Shown here one piece after another: positions 4,561 through 6,016 of a stretch of DNA of 6,016 bases. Each line of letters begins with the position of its first letter. The stretch's first letter is position 1. The notes under the pieces are model-generated. The model was not told the origin of the DNA. It worked only from the letters and a program-made list of their open reading frames with translations, and did no database searches. The translations under genes and the position numbers were made by a program. The stretch covers positions 1 to 6,016 of the forward strand of contig VBCS01000007.1 in the NCBI GenBank assembly GCA_005888955.1, written 5' to 3'. Source of the DNA: Betaproteobacteria bacterium. GTDB taxonomy: Bacteria > Pseudomonadota > Gammaproteobacteria > Burkholderiales > Casimicrobiaceae.

Positions 4561-6016
4561 ATGGCTTACTTCGTCACCGGCGGCACCGGTTTTATCGGTC
4601 GGTTCCTGGTCGCCAATCTGTTGAAGCGCGGCGAACCCATCTACATCCTCGTCCGCAAGGGTTCGCAGAAGAAGCTCGCCACACTGCGCGAGGAGTGGGG
4701 CGCGAGCGAGAAACAGGTGGTCGCGGTCGTCGGCGATCTCGCCAAGCCGCTGCTCGGCGTCGCCGAGGGCGATCTGAAAAAGATCAACGGGAAGATCAAG
4801 CACGTCTTTCACCTCGCCGCGATCTACGATCTCACGGCGAGCGCCGAAGACCAGGAGCGGACCAACGTCGAAGGCACGCGGCACGTGGTCGAGTTCGCGC
4901 AAGCCGTGCAGGCAGGCTGCTTCCACGATGTGAGCTCGATCGCCGCCGCCGGTCTCTATGAAGGCACGTTTCGCGAGGACATGTTCGAGGAAGCCGAGGA
5001 GCTCGATCACCCATACTTCAGGACCAAACACGATTCCGAAGGCATCGTACGCAAGGAATGCAAGCGGCCGTGGCGGATCTACCGGCCCGGGTTCGTCGTC
5101 GGGCATTCGCGCACCGGTTACATCGACAAGATCGACGGTCCGTACTACTTCTTCAAGCTGATTCAGAGGATGCGCGAGATGCTGCCGGCCTGGGTGCCGA
5201 CGATCGGCATCGAGGGCGGGCGCATCAATATCGTGCCGGTCGACTTCGTCGCCGACGCGCTGGATTTCCTCGCGCACAAGAAGGGCCTGGACGGCAAGTG
5301 CTTCCACCTTACCGATCCCGATCCGCACCGCATCGGCGAGGTGCTCAACATTTTTGCCAGGGCCGCACACGCGCCGCAGATGACGATGCGCGTCAACGCG
5401 CGCATGTTCGGCTTCATCCCCGCGCCGATCCTGTACGGGATCGGTTCGCTCGCGCCGATCAAGCGCATGATTCGCGCCGTGCTGAAGGACCTGGGCATCC
5501 CGAAGGACGTATTCCAGTTCGTCAACTGGCCGACCCGCTACGATAGCCGCGAGGCGACCAAGGCCCTCAAGGGCTCGGGCATCGCGGTGCCGCACCTCGA
5601 CACCTACGCGGCCAATCTATGGGACTACTGGGAGCGTCATCTCGACCCCGATCTGTTCATCGACCGCAGCCTCGCCGGGCGCGTCAGGGACAAGGTGGTC
5701 GTCGTCACGGGGGCATCCTCAGGGATCGGCAAGGCCGCCGCGCTCAAGCTCGCCACAGCCGGCGCCAAGGTCATGCTCGTCGCCCGCGGCGAAGAAAAGC
5801 TCGTCGATACCAAGAAGGAGATCGAAGCCGCGGACGGCAAGGCATGGATCTACACCTGCGATGTCTCCGATATGGCGTCCTGCGACGCACTGGTCGCGAA
5901 AGTGCTCAAGGACCACGGCGGCTGCGACTATCTGGTCAATAACGCGGGCCGATCGATCCGCCGCGGCGTGCTCAATTCACTCGACCGCTTCCACGACTTC
6001 GAGCGGACGATGCAGC
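4561..6016 (+). CDS. Two-domain fatty acyl-CoA reductase (alcohol-forming type), 3' end outside window
   Basis: The enzyme is expected to reduce fatty acyl-CoA (or fatty aldehyde) to fatty alcohol with NADPH, supplying the alcohol for wax esters. ATG 4561 follows GAGGAGA (4547-4553) by 7 nt, and 485 codons run open to the right edge. Residues 1-360 are an extended short-chain dehydrogenase of the Male-sterility/NAD_binding_4 type. They include TGGTGFIG (6-13, nucleotide binding), HLAAIYD (84-90), HDVSSIAAAG (122-131) and the catalytic YFRTK (Tyr152, Lys156). A linker with YWERHLDPDLFIDRSL (356-371) leads into a second, classical SDR domain from about 377. That domain has TGASSGIG (383-390), CDVSD (433-437) and NNAG (460-463). 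Its own catalytic Ser and YxxxK lie beyond the window. The order and many segments (HPYFRTKH, VPTIGIEGG, RFHDFERTMQ) agree with my memory of the roughly 660-residue Marinobacter enzyme Maqu_2507, so about 175 residues should be missing. It is divergent from the phasin gene. Confidence 0.9.
   Translation, partial: MAYFVTGGTGFIGRFLVANLLKRGEPIYILVRKGSQKKLATLREEWGASEKQVVAVVGDLAKPLLGVAEGDLKKINGKIKHVFHLAAIYDLTASAEDQERTNVEGTRHVVEFAQAVQAGCFHDVSSIAAAGLYEGTFREDMFEEAEELDHPYFRTKHDSEGIVRKECKRPWRIYRPGFVVGHSRTGYIDKIDGPYYFFKLIQRMREMLPAWVPTIGIEGGRINIVPVDFVADALDFLAHKKGLDGKCFHLTDPDPHRIGEVLNIFARAAHAPQMTMRVNARMFGFIPAPILYGIGSLAPIKRMIRAVLKDLGIPKDVFQFVNWPTRYDSREATKALKGSGIAVPHLDTYAANLWDYWERHLDPDLFIDRSLAGRVRDKVVVVTGASSGIGKAAALKLATAGAKVMLVARGEEKLVDTKKEIEAADGKAWIYTCDVSDMASCDALVAKVLKDHGGCDYLVNNAGRSIRRGVLNSLDRFHDFERTMQ

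Noticed and set aside
4408..5595. Long open frame (395 codons) on the minus strand
   Set aside because: It is antisense to the fatty acyl-CoA reductase, which shows clear SDR motifs, a ribosome site and a promoter. The minus-strand product has no recognisable domain.

Overview
This 6 kb window comes from a GC-rich bacterial chromosome, most likely a beta- or gammaproteobacterium. The support is a REP-type intergenic repeat with arms like those common in these groups, a PhaF/PhaI-type phasin, and a fatty acyl reductase very like the Marinobacter two-domain enzyme. I cannot name the genus. No tRNA, rRNA, CRISPR array, transposase or phage gene is visible.

Left part (1-1176): the C-terminal part of a TetR-family repressor runs in from the left edge. 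After 22 bp comes a cytoplasmic TPR-repeat protein on the same strand, probably co-transcribed. A 193 bp gap follows (1177-1369). It holds two compact palindromes and a possible sigma-E-like promoter, and leads into a small exported protein of 77 residues with two cysteines. That gene ends at two tandem hairpins, the second of which looks like a bidirectional terminator shared with the convergent gene to its right.

Right part (1684-6016): four genes form two divergent pairs that fit a neutral-lipid storage locus. Pair one is a wax ester synthase/diacylglycerol acyltransferase (WS/DGAT, minus strand) and an acyl-CoA-binding protein (ACBP, plus strand), 97 bp apart. Pair two is a phasin with a histone-H1-like tail (minus strand) and a fatty acyl-CoA reductase (plus strand, cut by the right edge), 225 bp apart. 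ACBP and phasin converge on a 203 bp gap filled by hairpins and a 72 bp REP-like inverted repeat.

How they may work together (inference): ACBP would buffer and deliver acyl-CoA, the reductase would convert part of it to fatty alcohol, WS/DGAT would join acyl-CoA with the alcohol (or diacylglycerol) into wax ester (or triacylglycerol), and the phasin would coat the resulting granule or a PHA granule. Each family is known. The unusual part is having reductase, synthase, carrier and granule coat within about 4.3 kb.
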